Numbered from the stretch's first letter, positions 8,325-18,691 are shown. The stretch: DNA of 64,000 nt from JBEEFP01 sp041166085 (GCA_041166085.1 JBEEFP010000067.1:274325-338324), one strand, 5' to 3'. Notes: generated by a model not told the origin, from the letters alone. Numbers and translations are program-made.

Positions 8325-9047
8325 ATGGAGACAACCCTTGATGAGATCGCCGACGGCATCTACCGCCTCTCGACCCACGTGGCCGAGATCGCCCCGCCCG
8401 CCGGCTTCACGTTCAACCAGTTCCTGATCGCGGCCGACGAGCCGCTGCTGTTCCACACCGGCCCGCGTGGGATGTTCCCGCTCGTGGCCGAGGCGGTGGC
8501 GCGGGTGGTGCCGGTCGAACGGCTGCGCTGGATCACCTTCGGCCACGTCGAGGCCGACGAATCCGGGTCGATGAACCTGTGGCTGAACGCCGCGCCCCAG
8601 TCCCAGGTCGCCCACGGCGCCCTCGGCTGCATGGTCTCGCTCGACGACATGTGCGACCGCCCGCCCCGGCCCATGGCAGACGGCGAGGTGCTCGACCTCG
8701 GAGGCAAGCGCGTCCGCCACATCGACACGCCCCACGTCCCCCATGGATGGGAGGCCCGCGTCCTGTTCGAGGAGACCACTGGGACGCTCCTCTGCGGCGA
8801 CCTGATGGGTCAGCTCGGCGGGCGCCAGCCCCTGACCACCGACGACGTCGTCGAGCCGGCCATGGCGGCCGAGCACATGTTCCGGTCCAGCTCGCTCGCA
8901 CCCGACACCGCCGACGTCATGCGCAAGCTCGGCGACCTCGCGCCCACGACCCTGGCCATCATGCACGGCTCCTCGTACAGCGGCGACGGCGGCAAGGCGC
9001 TCTACGACCTGGCCGCCGCCTACGAGTCGCAGCTCCTGCCGTCCTGA
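8325..9047 (+). CDS. MBL-fold protein of the oxygen-binding di-iron (ODP) type
   Basis: 240 residues. The H-x-E-x-D motif of flavodiiron/ODP proteins is present (H74, E76, D78 in FGHVEADESG), followed by further ligands in PHVPHGWE, CGDL and MHGSS. There is no flavodoxin domain. Stand-alone ODP proteins bind a non-haem di-iron centre and act in O2 or NO reduction or sensing. The gene is followed by the perfect hairpin H2. It is separated from the upstream gene by 37 bases holding a weak GTTCAG/CTGAAC repeat. Confidence 0.8.
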   Translation: METTLDEIADGIYRLSTHVAEIAPPAGFTFNQFLIAADEPLLFHTGPRGMFPLVAEAVARVVPVERLRWITFGHVEADESGSMNLWLNAAPQSQVAHGALGCMVSLDDMCDRPPRPMADGEVLDLGGKRVRHIDTPHVPHGWEARVLFEETTGTLLCGDLMGQLGGRQPLTTDDVVEPAMAAEHMFRSSSLAPDTADVMRKLGDLAPTTLAIMHGSSYSGDGGKALYDLAAAYESQLLPS

Positions 9048-9063
9048 CAACTGCACAACTGCA

Positions 9064-9110
9064 GTCTCGAGGAAATAGCCCACGGGATCCGTGGGCTATT
9101 TCCTCGAGAC
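9064..9110. terminator. Long perfect hairpin H2 between convergent genes
   Basis: Arms 9064-9085 and 9089-9110 pair perfectly over 22 bases around a GAT loop. Both outer ends carry TCTCGAGGAA in the outside-in direction. It lies between the converging ODP-like and receiver genes and probably ends transcription from both sides. Confidence 0.85.
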
Positions 9111-9117
9111 GCAGGAC

Positions 9118-9549
9118 TCAGATGCTGACCCAGCCGCCGTGGGCGCGGTGCTCCCAGATGTCCTCGAGGAGGTTCGGGGCGAACTCCTCCTTGTGGACGT
9201 AGGCGATGGCGCCGGAGTCACGCGCGTCGGCAGGAAGGTCGTCGGCGTTGTAGGTCGACAGCAGGATGACGAAGGTGTCGGGCGACGCAGCCATGATCTG
9301 GCGGGTCGCCTCGATGCCGTTGATGCCCGGCATGTTGATGTCCATGAGGACGAGGTCCGGCTGCAGGCGGCCGACCGCTTCGACCGCGTCCTCGCCCGAC
9401 TCCGCCTCGGCCACGCTCTCGAACCCATCGGTCATGAGCAGCACGGCCTGGGCGGCGCGGCGGAAGGGCGCTTGGTCGTCGACGACCAAGACCTTCACCC
9501 CGCCGTTCTCGATTGAGCGGGTCTGCGAGACGTCTTGAGACACGGCCAT
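9118..9549 (-). CDS. Single-domain response regulator (receiver only)
   Basis: 143 residues with one receiver domain: acidic pair VDDQ, phospho-acceptor Asp in LVLMDINMPG, and a Lys in the switch region (YVHKEE). No output domain follows, so it likely works in a phosphorelay or by protein contact. ATG at 9549 is used; GGAGAA lies very close to it, so a slightly later start at the GTG before KVLVVDD is possible. The upstream leader contains the palindrome GGTGGTACCACC at 9616-9627. Confidence 0.85.
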   Translation of the reverse strand: MAVSQDVSQTRSIENGGVKVLVVDDQAPFRRAAQAVLLMTDGFESVAEAESGEDAVEAVGRLQPDLVLMDINMPGINGIEATRQIMAASPDTFVILLSTYNADDLPADARDSGAIAYVHKEEFAPNLLEDIWEHRAHGGWVSI

Positions 9550-9615
9550 TTCTCCATGCCCATCGTCGCAGGCGTGGGTATCGGGGCGAATGGTACGGAC
9601 AGGCGAAGGAAAGGT

Positions 9616-9627
9616 GGTGGTACCACC
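9616..9627. promoter_or_regulatory. Perfect 12-base palindrome upstream of the receiver gene
   Basis: GGTGGTACCACC lies in the 108-base gap between the two response-regulator genes, about 70 bases before the receiver start. It may be an operator; nothing else supports that. Confidence 0.3.
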
Positions 9628-9657
9628 CCTGCGTCAATGGCTATCCGGCTGGATGAA

Positions 9658-10320
9658 TCAGCCAGCGTGGAGGAACAGCAGCACGGCCTTGACCCGGCGG
9701 TGCACGGCGGGCTCCTCGGACAGGCCGAGCTTGGAGAAGATGGAGTTGATGTGCTTCTCGACGGCGCGCTCGGTCAGCACCAGGGCGCCGGCGATCCCCG
9801 CGTTGTTCTTGCCCGAGGCCATCTCGGCCAGGATCTCCTTCTCCCGCGGCGTGAGTCGCCCCAGCGGTGACTCCTTGGCCCGCGAGCGCGCCGCCACCAG
9901 GCCCTCGACCACCTTGGGGTCGATCACCGAGCCGCCGTTGGCCACCTCCCGGATGGCGCGGAGCAGCTCCCCCACGTCCGACACCCGCTCCTTGAGCAGG
10001 TAGGCCCGTCCCTCGGAGCCCTTGTCGAGCAGGGCCAGGGCGTAGGCCGGATCCGCGTACTGGCTCAGCACCACCACGCCCATCGACGGATGGCTCTCGC
10101 GGAGCATCTCGGCCGCCCGCACGCCCTCGTCGGTGCCGGTGGGCGGCATGCGGATGTCCGTGACGACCACGTCGGGCTTCTCGGCCTCGACGGCGGCGAG
10201 CAGCGTGTCGAGGTCCTCGCAGACGCCGACGAGCTCGAGCTCCTCCTCGCTCTCCATGAGCAGGCGGACGCCCTCACGAACGAGGTAGTTGTCCTCGGCC
10301 AGCACGACCCGGATCGGCAC
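9658..10320 (-). CDS. NarL/FixJ-family response regulator
   Basis: 220 residues. Receiver with ED9-10 and phospho-acceptor Asp55 (VVVTDIRMPP), then a LuxR HTH at about 155-200 (LTPREKEIL, then ERAVEKHINSIFSKL). It is a DNA-binding output partner for HisKA_3 kinases. Its receiver is strikingly like that of the cyclase fusion at 2163. The GTG start at 10320 is supported by a -10 box TAGCCT six bases upstream, implying a leaderless transcript. A 20-base palindrome directly behind the -10 box may be its own binding site. Confidence 0.92.
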   Translation of the reverse strand: MPIRVVLAEDNYLVREGVRLLMESEEELELVGVCEDLDTLLAAVEAEKPDVVVTDIRMPPTGTDEGVRAAEMLRESHPSMGVVVLSQYADPAYALALLDKGSEGRAYLLKERVSDVGELLRAIREVANGGSVIDPKVVEGLVAARSRAKESPLGRLTPREKEILAEMASGKNNAGIAGALVLTERAVEKHINSIFSKLGLSEEPAVHRRVKAVLLFLHAG

Positions 10321-10326
10321 CCGGTC

Positions 10327-10352
10327 AGGCTACTTGTGGTCATTCCCACAAG
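10327..10352 (-). promoter_or_regulatory. Leaderless promoter and operator-like palindrome of the NarL-type regulator
   Basis: On the minus strand the -10 box TAGCCT (10327-10332) lies 6 bases from the GTG start. Immediately upstream is CTTGTGG-N6-CCACAAG (10333-10352), a 7-6-7 palindrome filling the -10 to -35 interval. NarL-family regulators bind inverted repeats of this size, so autoregulation is plausible. It could instead act as a terminator hairpin for the UbiB-like gene upstream. Confidence 0.45.
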
Positions 10353-10398
10353 GAGGAATGCCTACTTGTCCTTGCCACCCCCGAGACCCGGGAACGCG

Positions 10399-12057
10399 CT
10401 ACTTCTGTCGGTCGCTCAACATGATCGTGACAAGGAGGGCGGCGCCGCCCACGGCCGCCGCGAGGAAGCAGATGATGGCGAGGGCCGGGTAGCCGAAGAT
10501 CTGCTGGCTGGTCTTCACACTCATGAGCAGCGACGCCCCGAGGATGAGGGCGGCGAGGATGAGGCCGGTCGTGAGCCGGTTGGCAACCCGGTGGATGCCC
10601 CTCAGGAGCTCTTGTTCGTCGATGCCCTGCACATTGAGGGTGAGCTGGCCTTCGGCGAGCGCGTCCATGACCTTGTTGACCCGGCCCGGCAGCTTCTCTG
10701 CGAACTCCTTGGCGTCCATGGCCGCCGAGAAGAGGTTGGCGGGCGACGCGCTCTTCAGCATGCGGTTGCGCAGCAGCCGGGCCGCCTGCTCCTGGATGGC
10801 GGCGTTCGGATCGAAGTCGGGGTCGAGGGTGCGCGCCACCTCGTCGAGGTTCAGGAGCGCCTTGCCCAGCATCGTGAGCTCGGGCGCTGGTCGCAGGCCG
10901 CAGTCGCCGGAGATGCGCGTGAGCTCGGCCACGATCGACCCCGCGTTCAGGTGCTCGAGCGACAGGCCCTGGTGCTCGGCGACGAGGACGCCGACCTCGC
11001 GGCGGAACCGGGTCTCGTCGAACACGTCACGCTTGTCGCCGATCTGCATGGCCACCTCGGCCGCGTCGTCGCCCTTCCCCTCGCTGACCGCCAGCAGCAG
11101 CCGGATGAGGTCGTCCTGGGTGCCGGGTTGGACCCGCGCCACCATGCCGAGGTCGAGCAGGGCCAGCCGGCCCTCGTCGGTGATGAAGACGTTGCCAGGG
11201 TGCGGGTCGGCGTGGAAGAAGCCGTCTTCGAGGATCTGCTTGAGGTAGGCGCGGAAGAGGGCGTCCGCCAATGCGGCCCCGTCGACCTCCATCAGCCCGA
11301 GGGGGCCGAGCGACGTGATCTTGCGACCGCCCACGAAGTCCATGGTGAGCACGCGTGCGCTGGTGAAGTCGTTGATCGGCTGGGGAACCTCGATGAGCTC
11401 GACGCCCGCCAGGTTCTCCCCCAGGGTCACGAGGTTCTGTGCTTCGATGCGGTAATCGAGCTCGCGCACGAGACTCTGGCGGAACTCGTCCAGCATCTCG
11501 GTGAACCCGAACCTGCGGCCCCACTCCGTCCGCTTGTCGAGGAAGGCGGCGATGTCGGCCAGCGCGGTCATGTCGTCGTCGATGACCTGGCGGATGTCGG
11601 GCCGCTGCACCTTCACTGCGACCGGGCGTCCATCCCGCATCGCGGCGCGGTGCACCTGGCCGAGCGACGCCGACGCCAACGGCACATGGTCGAAGAACGA
11701 GAAGGCGTCGGAGATGCGTACCCCGAGCTCGCGCTCGACCGTCTCCTCGACGACCGCGAAGGAGAGCGGTTCGACGTCGTCCTGCAGCCGGGTGAGGGCC
11801 TGGAGGTACGGAGCGGGCAGCAGGTCGGCCCGCGTGGACAGCAGCTGGCCGAGCTTGATGAACGTCGGCCCCATGGCCTCGAGGTCGGCGGCCAGCTCCT
11901 CGGCCTCGGGAGGCGTCTCGGGGTCGGTCATGTCCCCGGGCTCCAGGGCGTCGTCGAGTCCCGCTTCGCGTACGAGGTCGCTCCGCCCGTACTTGGCCAA
12001 GAGCCGCGCCAGGTCCTTGTAGCGCTTGAGGCTTTGCGGCTTGAGCGAGATGGCCAT
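10399..12057 (-). CDS. ABC1/UbiB-family atypical kinase
   Basis: 552 residues. The ABC1 kinase core is clear: the KxGQ motif (FIKLGQLLSTR), the Ala-rich loop (LASASLGQVHRA), the VAVKVQRP lysine, ExD (RELDYRIEAQN), the HADPHPGN catalytic loop and LLDLGM metal-binding motif. Two hydrophobic C-terminal helices (about 495-545) anchor it in the membrane, as in UbiB/COQ8. Members support quinone or other isoprenoid-lipid metabolism; the substrate in actinobacteria is unclear. It diverges from the Nfu-N-like gene. Confidence 0.92.
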   Translation of the reverse strand: MAISLKPQSLKRYKDLARLLAKYGRSDLVREAGLDDALEPGDMTDPETPPEAEELAADLEAMGPTFIKLGQLLSTRADLLPAPYLQALTRLQDDVEPLSFAVVEETVERELGVRISDAFSFFDHVPLASASLGQVHRAAMRDGRPVAVKVQRPDIRQVIDDDMTALADIAAFLDKRTEWGRRFGFTEMLDEFRQSLVRELDYRIEAQNLVTLGENLAGVELIEVPQPINDFTSARVLTMDFVGGRKITSLGPLGLMEVDGAALADALFRAYLKQILEDGFFHADPHPGNVFITDEGRLALLDLGMVARVQPGTQDDLIRLLLAVSEGKGDDAAEVAMQIGDKRDVFDETRFRREVGVLVAEHQGLSLEHLNAGSIVAELTRISGDCGLRPAPELTMLGKALLNLDEVARTLDPDFDPNAAIQEQAARLLRNRMLKSASPANLFSAAMDAKEFAEKLPGRVNKVMDALAEGQLTLNVQGIDEQELLRGIHRVANRLTTGLILAALILGASLLMSVKTSQQIFGYPALAIICFLAAAVGGAALLVTIMLSDRQK

Positions 12058-12076
12058 TGGCCTAATGTCCCCACAC

Positions 12077-12334
12077 ATGGCCTCAGCCACGCCTGGACCC
12101 AGCCCGAACCCCAACGCCCTGCGGTTCGCTCTCGACACCACGCTTCCCGACACCATCAACTTCACCAGCGCCGACGAAGCCGCCGGCAACCCGTTCGGCG
12201 AGGCCGTCTTCCAGGTCGAAGGGGTGGCGTCGATCTTCGGGGTGAACGACTTCGTGACCGTCAACCGTGCCCCGGGCGCCGACTGGGATCCGATCATCGC
12301 GGCCGTGCAGGCGGCGGCCGCCGCCCACCTCTGA
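12077..12334 (+). CDS. NifU/Nfu N-terminal-domain protein
   Basis: 85 residues. The sequence from NALRFALD through NPFGEAVFQVEGVASIFGV to VTVNR matches the Nfu/NifU N-terminal scaffold domain (Scaffold_Nfu_N). The C-terminal CxxC iron-sulphur domain is absent, so this is a single-domain member. ATG 12077 is preferred to ATG 12065 because a -10 box TAATGT (12063-12068) sits 8 bases before it, which suits a leaderless transcript. Confidence 0.85.
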   Translation: MASATPGPSPNPNALRFALDTTLPDTINFTSADEAAGNPFGEAVFQVEGVASIFGVNDFVTVNRAPGADWDPIIAAVQAAAAAHL

Positions 12335-12708
12335 GGAACTACGGGCGCGCCGTCGTCGCGGCGGGGCTGCTGAGCGGCGTTCCGTCGACACTGATCACCG
12401 TTGTCCGGAGGGACAACCTGCTCGACTCCACGCGCGCGGCGGGCACGCTCCTCGGCCGCCGCTCGCTGGTGCGGGGTGGCATGGCCCACGTCCTCATCAC
12501 CTTGTTCTGGACCGCGGTGCTGGCCGTCGTGCTGCCGAAGCGCCATCCCGTGATGGAGGGGGCGGCTGCGGGTGCGGCCATCGCCGCGCTGGACCTGGGC
12601 GTCATCGGGCCGCGGTTCCCGGAGATCGGCGCGCTGGACGCGGGTCCGCAGGTGCTCGACCACGTGGCCTTCGGCGTGGTCGCCAGCATCGTCCTATCGT
12701 CCCGGTGA
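12331..12708 (+). CDS. Small membrane protein (probable CTG start)
   Basis: About 125 residues, with two to three hydrophobic stretches (VVAAGLLSGVPSTL, HVLITLFWTAVLAVVLP and AFGVVASIVL). It resembles an actinobacterial family with AAGLLSGVPST near the N-terminus and a DHVAFG motif near the end. No ATG or GTG precedes the SGVPST segment; the first GTG is 46 codons in. A CTG at 12331 overlaps the upstream TGA as CTGA and gives the expected N-terminus, so I take it as the start. Its stop overlaps the next ATG (TGATG). Function unknown. Confidence 0.6.
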   Translation: MRNYGRAVVAAGLLSGVPSTLITVVRRDNLLDSTRAAGTLLGRRSLVRGGMAHVLITLFWTAVLAVVLPKRHPVMEGAAAGAAIAALDLGVIGPRFPEIGALDAGPQVLDHVAFGVVASIVLSSR

Positions 12709-13493
12709 TGCCGCCCCTCGTCGAACACCGCGTCGTCGCCCACAACCCGGCGACCGCGTCGGAGAACAAGATCCACGAGGACACCGTCGCGCGCGATTAC
12801 GGCTTCCGTGGCGGGCTGGTGCCGGGCGTGGTCGTCTACGCGTACATGACGCGTGCGCCGCTCGACCGGTGGGGCCGCGACTGGCTCCAGCAGGGCACCA
12901 TGGCCGCCCGCTTCCACGTGCCGGTCTACGAGGGTCAAGAGGTGACCGTCAGCCTGGACGACAACGGCGAGCTCGAGGCCTACACGGATGACGGTCTCGT
13001 CGCGTCGGGAACCGCGTCGCTCCCCGATCGCCCGTCGGCGCCGCCGGTTCCCGAGTCGTACGCGGTCGCGCCACTCCCCGAGCACCGTCCACCCGCCAGC
13101 CCCGAGGCGTTGACCGTCGACGCGCTGGGCACCCTCGAGTACGGCTTCCATGCGGACCGGGCGCAGGACTACCTCGACGAGGTTCGGGAGAGCTCGCCGT
13201 TCTACGCCGAAGCGCGCGTTGCCCACCCCGGCTGGCTCATCGCCATGGCCAACTACGCGCTGAGCCAGACCGTCAAGCTCGGACCGTGGATCCACGTGGA
13301 GACGAACGCCACGCACTTCTCGACCGTCGCGGACGGTGAGCGGGTCGAGGTGCGCGGGCGGGTGGCCAGCCTCTTCGAGAAGAAGGGCCACAAGTTCGTC
13401 GACCTCGACCTCCTCTGGCTGGCGGGCGACGAACGGCCGGTGCTGCATGCGCGCCACACCGCGATCTACGAACCCCGCCGTGGACGAAGCTGA
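12708..13493 (+). CDS. MaoC/hot-dog-fold acyl dehydratase-like protein
   Basis: 261 residues. The N-terminal part has the MaoC-type segment NKIHEDTVARDYGFRGGLVPG, near the catalytic Asp/His region of (R)-hydratases. A second hot-dog-like half follows, with HVETNATHFSTVADGERVEVRG. Such double hot-dog proteins hydrate enoyl-CoA or bind acyl thioesters. ATG overlaps the previous stop (TGATG). A canonical hydratase Asp-x4-His pair is not clear, so activity is uncertain. Confidence 0.75.
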   Translation: MPPLVEHRVVAHNPATASENKIHEDTVARDYGFRGGLVPGVVVYAYMTRAPLDRWGRDWLQQGTMAARFHVPVYEGQEVTVSLDDNGELEAYTDDGLVASGTASLPDRPSAPPVPESYAVAPLPEHRPPASPEALTVDALGTLEYGFHADRAQDYLDEVRESSPFYAEARVAHPGWLIAMANYALSQTVKLGPWIHVETNATHFSTVADGERVEVRGRVASLFEKKGHKFVDLDLLWLAGDERPVLHARHTAIYEPRRGRS

Positions 13494-13884
13494 GGCCAGG
13501 CGCCGCTTCGCCGACGGTCGGGTGGCGCGTCTGGCCACCGTCGCTCGGGACGGTCGTCCACGCGTCGTGCCGTGCTGCTTCGTGCTGGCGGGCGACGTCG
13601 TCTATTCGGCCGTCGACGAGAAACCCAAGTCCTCGCCCGACCTGGCCCGCTTGCAGGACATGGCGGTGCATCCCGACGTCACGTTCGTGGTCGACCACTA
13701 CACCGAGGACTGGGACGCGGTCTGGTGGGCACGTGTCCGCGGCACCGCCCGCATGGCTGGCGGCGACGAGGAGACGACGGCCGTAGCCCTGCTCCGCGAG
13801 AAGTACCCGCAGTACGAGTCACACCAGCTGGCGCGCGTCGTCGCGGTCGACGTCACCGAGATTCGTGGTTGGTCGGGGTCGTGA
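13480..13884 (+). CDS. PPOX-class F420-dependent oxidoreductase, Rv0121-like
   Basis: 134 residues. Split-barrel pyridoxamine-oxidase fold with the opening RRFADGRVARLATVARDG and PRVVPCCFVL typical of the TIGR03668 / Rv0121 group, which uses deazaflavin F420 or a flavin. GTG start overlaps the preceding gene by 14 bases, and its stop overlaps the next GTG (GTGA). The tail GWSG is conserved in the group. Confidence 0.85.
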   Translation: MDEAEARRRFADGRVARLATVARDGRPRVVPCCFVLAGDVVYSAVDEKPKSSPDLARLQDMAVHPDVTFVVDHYTEDWDAVWWARVRGTARMAGGDEETTAVALLREKYPQYESHQLARVVAVDVTEIRGWSGS

Positions 13885-14399
13885 CGCGCTATGCGGCGAT
13901 GCTCCGCGGCATCAACCTCGGCTCCCGGAACCGCATGGCCATGCCCGCGCTGGCGGAGTTGTTCGAGGAGCTCGGGTTCACCGACGTCAGCACCTACGTG
14001 CAGAGCGGCAACGTGGGCTTCTCGGCGGCGAAGAAGCCGGACGCCGTCACCATCGCCAAGCGCATCGAGAAGGACTTGGGCGTCACATCGCCGGTGATCC
14101 TGCGCAGCGCCGGCGAGCTGGCCAAGCTGATGAGCGGCAACCCCTTCAAGGGTGACGCGCGCGGCCTCCACGTCACGCTGCTCGAGGTCAAGGCCAAGGC
14201 GGTCGACGTGAAAGCCATCGACGCCGAGAGGTTCGCCCCCGACGAGTTCGCCGTTGTCGGCCGCGACGTGTACCTGCGCTGCCCGAAGGGCTACGGCGTG
14301 AGCAAGCTCAGCAACGCCTTCTGGGAGAAGAAGCTCGGCACCGTCGCCACCACCCGCAACTGGAAGACCATCACCGCGCTCAACGATCTGACCCACTGA
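13881..14399 (+). CDS. DUF1697 protein
   Basis: 172 residues, GTG start inside the GTGA overlap. The opening RYAAMLRGINLGSRNRMAM, then YVQSGNVGFSA and the ending SNAFWEKKLGTVATTRNWKTI are hallmark DUF1697 segments. The family has no firm biochemical role. It is the last gene of a five-gene overlapping run that starts at 12077, and hairpin H3 follows it. Confidence 0.92.
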   Translation: MTRYAAMLRGINLGSRNRMAMPALAELFEELGFTDVSTYVQSGNVGFSAAKKPDAVTIAKRIEKDLGVTSPVILRSAGELAKLMSGNPFKGDARGLHVTLLEVKAKAVDVKAIDAERFAPDEFAVVGRDVYLRCPKGYGVSKLSNAFWEKKLGTVATTRNWKTITALNDLTH

Positions 14400-14413
14400 C
14401 CCGCGAACCCCCT

Positions 14414-14462
14414 GACTTCTGGACACTCAGGTGCGCTATGCGCACCTGAGTGTCCAGAAGTC
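14414..14462. terminator. Long perfect hairpin H3
   Basis: Arms 14414-14436 and 14440-14462 pair perfectly over 23 bases around a TAT loop. The outer end reads GACTTCTGGACAC. It follows the DUF1697 gene and ends just before the acyl-CoA dehydrogenase promoter. There is no T-tract. Confidence 0.85.
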
Positions 14463-14463
14463 G

Positions 14464-14486
14464 ATCACGGCGGCCGTGATTAGCAT
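14464..14486 (+). promoter_or_regulatory. Operator-like palindrome abutting a leaderless -10 box
   Basis: ATCACGGC-G-GCCGTGAT (14464-14480) is a perfect 8-1-8 palindrome directly followed by the -10 box TAGCAT (14481-14486). The box is 7 bases before the ATG of the acyl-CoA dehydrogenase. Its position between -35 and -10 suits a repressor site. Confidence 0.55.
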
Positions 14487-14493
14487 CCAGGGC

Positions 14494-15765
14494 ATGGCTG
14501 ATGACGTGCGCGAGGAAGCCCGGACGTTCTTCGAGGAGCAGTGGGACCCTGACCTGACGCTGCGCGAATGGTGGGTGCGGCTGGCCGACTCCGGCTTCGC
14601 GGTCCCGTCGTGGCCGACGGAGTGGTTCGGCCGAGCGTTGTCCGCCGACCAGGTCGCCATCGTCACGGAGGAGCGCGAGCGGGCGGGCGCGGTCGCCGCC
14701 CCCGCCGGCCTCGGCACCATGCTCGCGGGCCCGACCATCGTCACCCACGGGCCCGACGACGTCCGTGAGCGCTACCTGCGCGACATCGTCACGGGCGAGA
14801 AGGCGTGGTGCCAGCTCTTCAGCGAGCCCGGCGCTGGCTCCGACCTGGCCAGCTTGCAGGCCAAGGCCGTGCGGGACGGCGACGAGTGGATCGTGAACGG
14901 CCAGAAGGTCTGGACGTCGGGCGCGCAGTACGCGGACCTCGGCATGCTGCTGGCCCGCACCAACCCCGACGCGCCGAAGCACCAGGGCATCAGCTACTTC
15001 GTCATCGACATGGACCAGCCCGGCATCGACGTGCGCCCGCTGCGGGAGATGACGGGGCGGGCGCTGTTCAACGAGGTGTTCCTCACCGACGCGCGCGTGC
15101 GCAACGAGGACGTCGTCGGCGAGCTCAACCAGGGTTGGGCCGCGGGCATGACGACGCTGAGCAACGAGCGGGTCGGGCTGGGTGGCGGCGGTGGCGGCGC
15201 GGTCGGCATCGCGCCCGGCACCCGGTCGGGCTTCCTCGACAAGCGGGCCGGCGACTTCAGCCCGGCCGCGCAGGGCAGCAAGCCCCGCCGCGCCAGCGGT
15301 ACCGCGATGGCCATGGGCGCCCGAGGTGCCAAGCCGCTCATCGCGCTGGCCCAGGAGCGCGGGGTGAACACCGACCCGCACATCCGCCAGGCGCTCGCCA
15401 AGCTGCACTCGATGGGCGAGGTCACCCGATTCAGCCACCTGCGCTCGAAGGCGGCGATGGCCGCGGGCAGGCGACCCGGACCGGAGGTGTCCACCGGGAA
15501 GCTCATGATCAGCCGCATCACCCGCGCGTCGCGCGAGGTGGGCCTCCAGATCCTCGGTGCCCACGGCATGCTGCACGGGACCGACGCGCCCCAGGACGGG
15601 ACGGTGCAGGAGATGGCCATCTTCTCCCCCGCCGTCTCGATCTACGGCGGCAGCGACGAGATCCAGAAGAACATCATCGGCGAGCGGGTGCTCGGCCTCC
15701 CCAAGGAGCCCGGCTCCGACAAGGACGTCCCCTTCAAGGACCTCAAGGTCGGCACCCAACGCTGA
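14494..15765 (+). CDS. Acyl-CoA dehydrogenase
   Basis: 423 residues, with the acyl-CoA dehydrogenase N-, middle- and C-terminal domains: QLFSEPGAGSDLA (FAD/substrate loop), GQKVWTSGA and the C-terminal IYGGSDEIQKNIIGERVLGLP. It contains a Gly/basic-rich insert at about 230-270. The residue before the FAD-binding loop is Gly rather than the common catalytic Glu, so the base may be elsewhere. ATG 14494 is chosen from the -10 spacing and the family N-terminus. It probably oxidises a bulky or branched acyl-CoA. Confidence 0.9.
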   Translation: MADDVREEARTFFEEQWDPDLTLREWWVRLADSGFAVPSWPTEWFGRALSADQVAIVTEERERAGAVAAPAGLGTMLAGPTIVTHGPDDVRERYLRDIVTGEKAWCQLFSEPGAGSDLASLQAKAVRDGDEWIVNGQKVWTSGAQYADLGMLLARTNPDAPKHQGISYFVIDMDQPGIDVRPLREMTGRALFNEVFLTDARVRNEDVVGELNQGWAAGMTTLSNERVGLGGGGGGAVGIAPGTRSGFLDKRAGDFSPAAQGSKPRRASGTAMAMGARGAKPLIALAQERGVNTDPHIRQALAKLHSMGEVTRFSHLRSKAAMAAGRRPGPEVSTGKLMISRITRASREVGLQILGAHGMLHGTDAPQDGTVQEMAIFSPAVSIYGGSDEIQKNIIGERVLGLPKEPGSDKDVPFKDLKVGTQR

Positions 15766-15773
15766 CCCCTTCT

Positions 15774-15824
15774 CGACTTTGCGGGACTTTCCCGCGACTA
15801 TCGCGGGAAACTCCCGCAAAGTCG
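15774..15824. terminator. Long hairpin H4 with G-rich flank
   Basis: Arms 15774-15797 and 15801-15824 pair over 24 bases with one mismatch (15787/15811) around a CTA loop. The outer end is CTCGACTTTGCGGG. It directly follows the acyl-CoA dehydrogenase. Downstream, 15824-15848 holds four G-runs (3, 6, 6 and 3 G) with short loops, a G-quadruplex-type motif. Confidence 0.8.
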
Positions 15825-15892
15825 GGTTGGGGGGTTGGGGGGCGGCGGGACAGGTACTTCCGGACGGGCGGAATGCGCCCGTGGGTCACGGC

Positions 15893-15927
15893 GTTCTCTG
15901 ATTGCTACCGAAGAATCGGAGAACCCT

Positions 15928-15930
<3 letters not shown>
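15893..15930 (+). promoter_or_regulatory. Hairpin covering the Shine-Dalgarno of lon
   Basis: GTTCTCTGATT (15893-15903) can pair with AATCGGAGAAC (15914-15924) across a 10-base loop: 11 pairs, one of them U-G. The GGAG ribosome site (15918-15921) lies in the right arm, 6 bases before the GTG start at 15928. Pairing would hide it. The same repeat could instead be a DNA operator. Confidence 0.5.
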
Positions 15931-18258
<2,328 letters not shown>

Positions 18259-18268
18259 GCCGAGGTCG

Positions 18269-18691
18269 CTAAGGCCCGATCAGCAGCGAGCCGTTGACCT
18301 CGGTGGTGCCGGGGGCGACCTTGACGTCGATGGTGTCCATCGCCGTCCGGCCCGCCTTGATGTTGCCGATGTCGACCGGCACCGCCGTCTTGTCGAGCTT
18401 GAGCTCGACCGTGCCCTTCCAATCGAACTTGGACTTGTTGCTGATGGGCAACGTCACCTTGAGCTTGCTCGGGCCCGCGCTCCCGACCCGCATGTTCAGG
18501 AACAGGCCGCCGCACTGACCGGCGATCTGTTCCCGCGTGATGGTGGACGAACTGGTGATGGACGGCGGCCCGGTCTTCGGGATCGAGATGGTGAACGGCG
18601 TCGCCACGTCGGCGTCACACGTGAGCACGTGCGTGAGGCCGCGCAGTGAGGAAACCGTGATCGGGATCAGGAAGACACCGAGCAGGACCAT
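18269..18691 (-). CDS. Secreted or membrane-anchored hypothetical protein
   Basis: 140 residues from ATG 18691. The N-terminal hydrophobic stretch VLLGVFLIPITV looks like a signal anchor, but with this start there are no positive residues before it. The frame stays open upstream to 18733, and a CTG at 18710-18712 would add an Arg-containing segment (RSRVALM), so the start may be earlier. The rest is a beta-rich Thr/Ser/Gly domain with two Cys (TCDAD, QCGG). Family not recognised. Its stop is 10 bases from the lon stop. Confidence 0.65.
   Translation of the reverse strand: MVLLGVFLIPITVSSLRGLTHVLTCDADVATPFTISIPKTGPPSITSSSTITREQIAGQCGGLFLNMRVGSAGPSKLKVTLPISNKSKFDWKGTVELKLDKTAVPVDIGNIKAGRTAMDTIDVKVAPGTTEVNGSLLIGP

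Noticed and set aside
8270..8325. GTTCAG/CTGAAC repeat between the TPR and ODP-like genes as a terminator
   Set aside because: Arms are only about 7 bases with a gap of more than 20 bases; too weak next to the real hairpins of the window.
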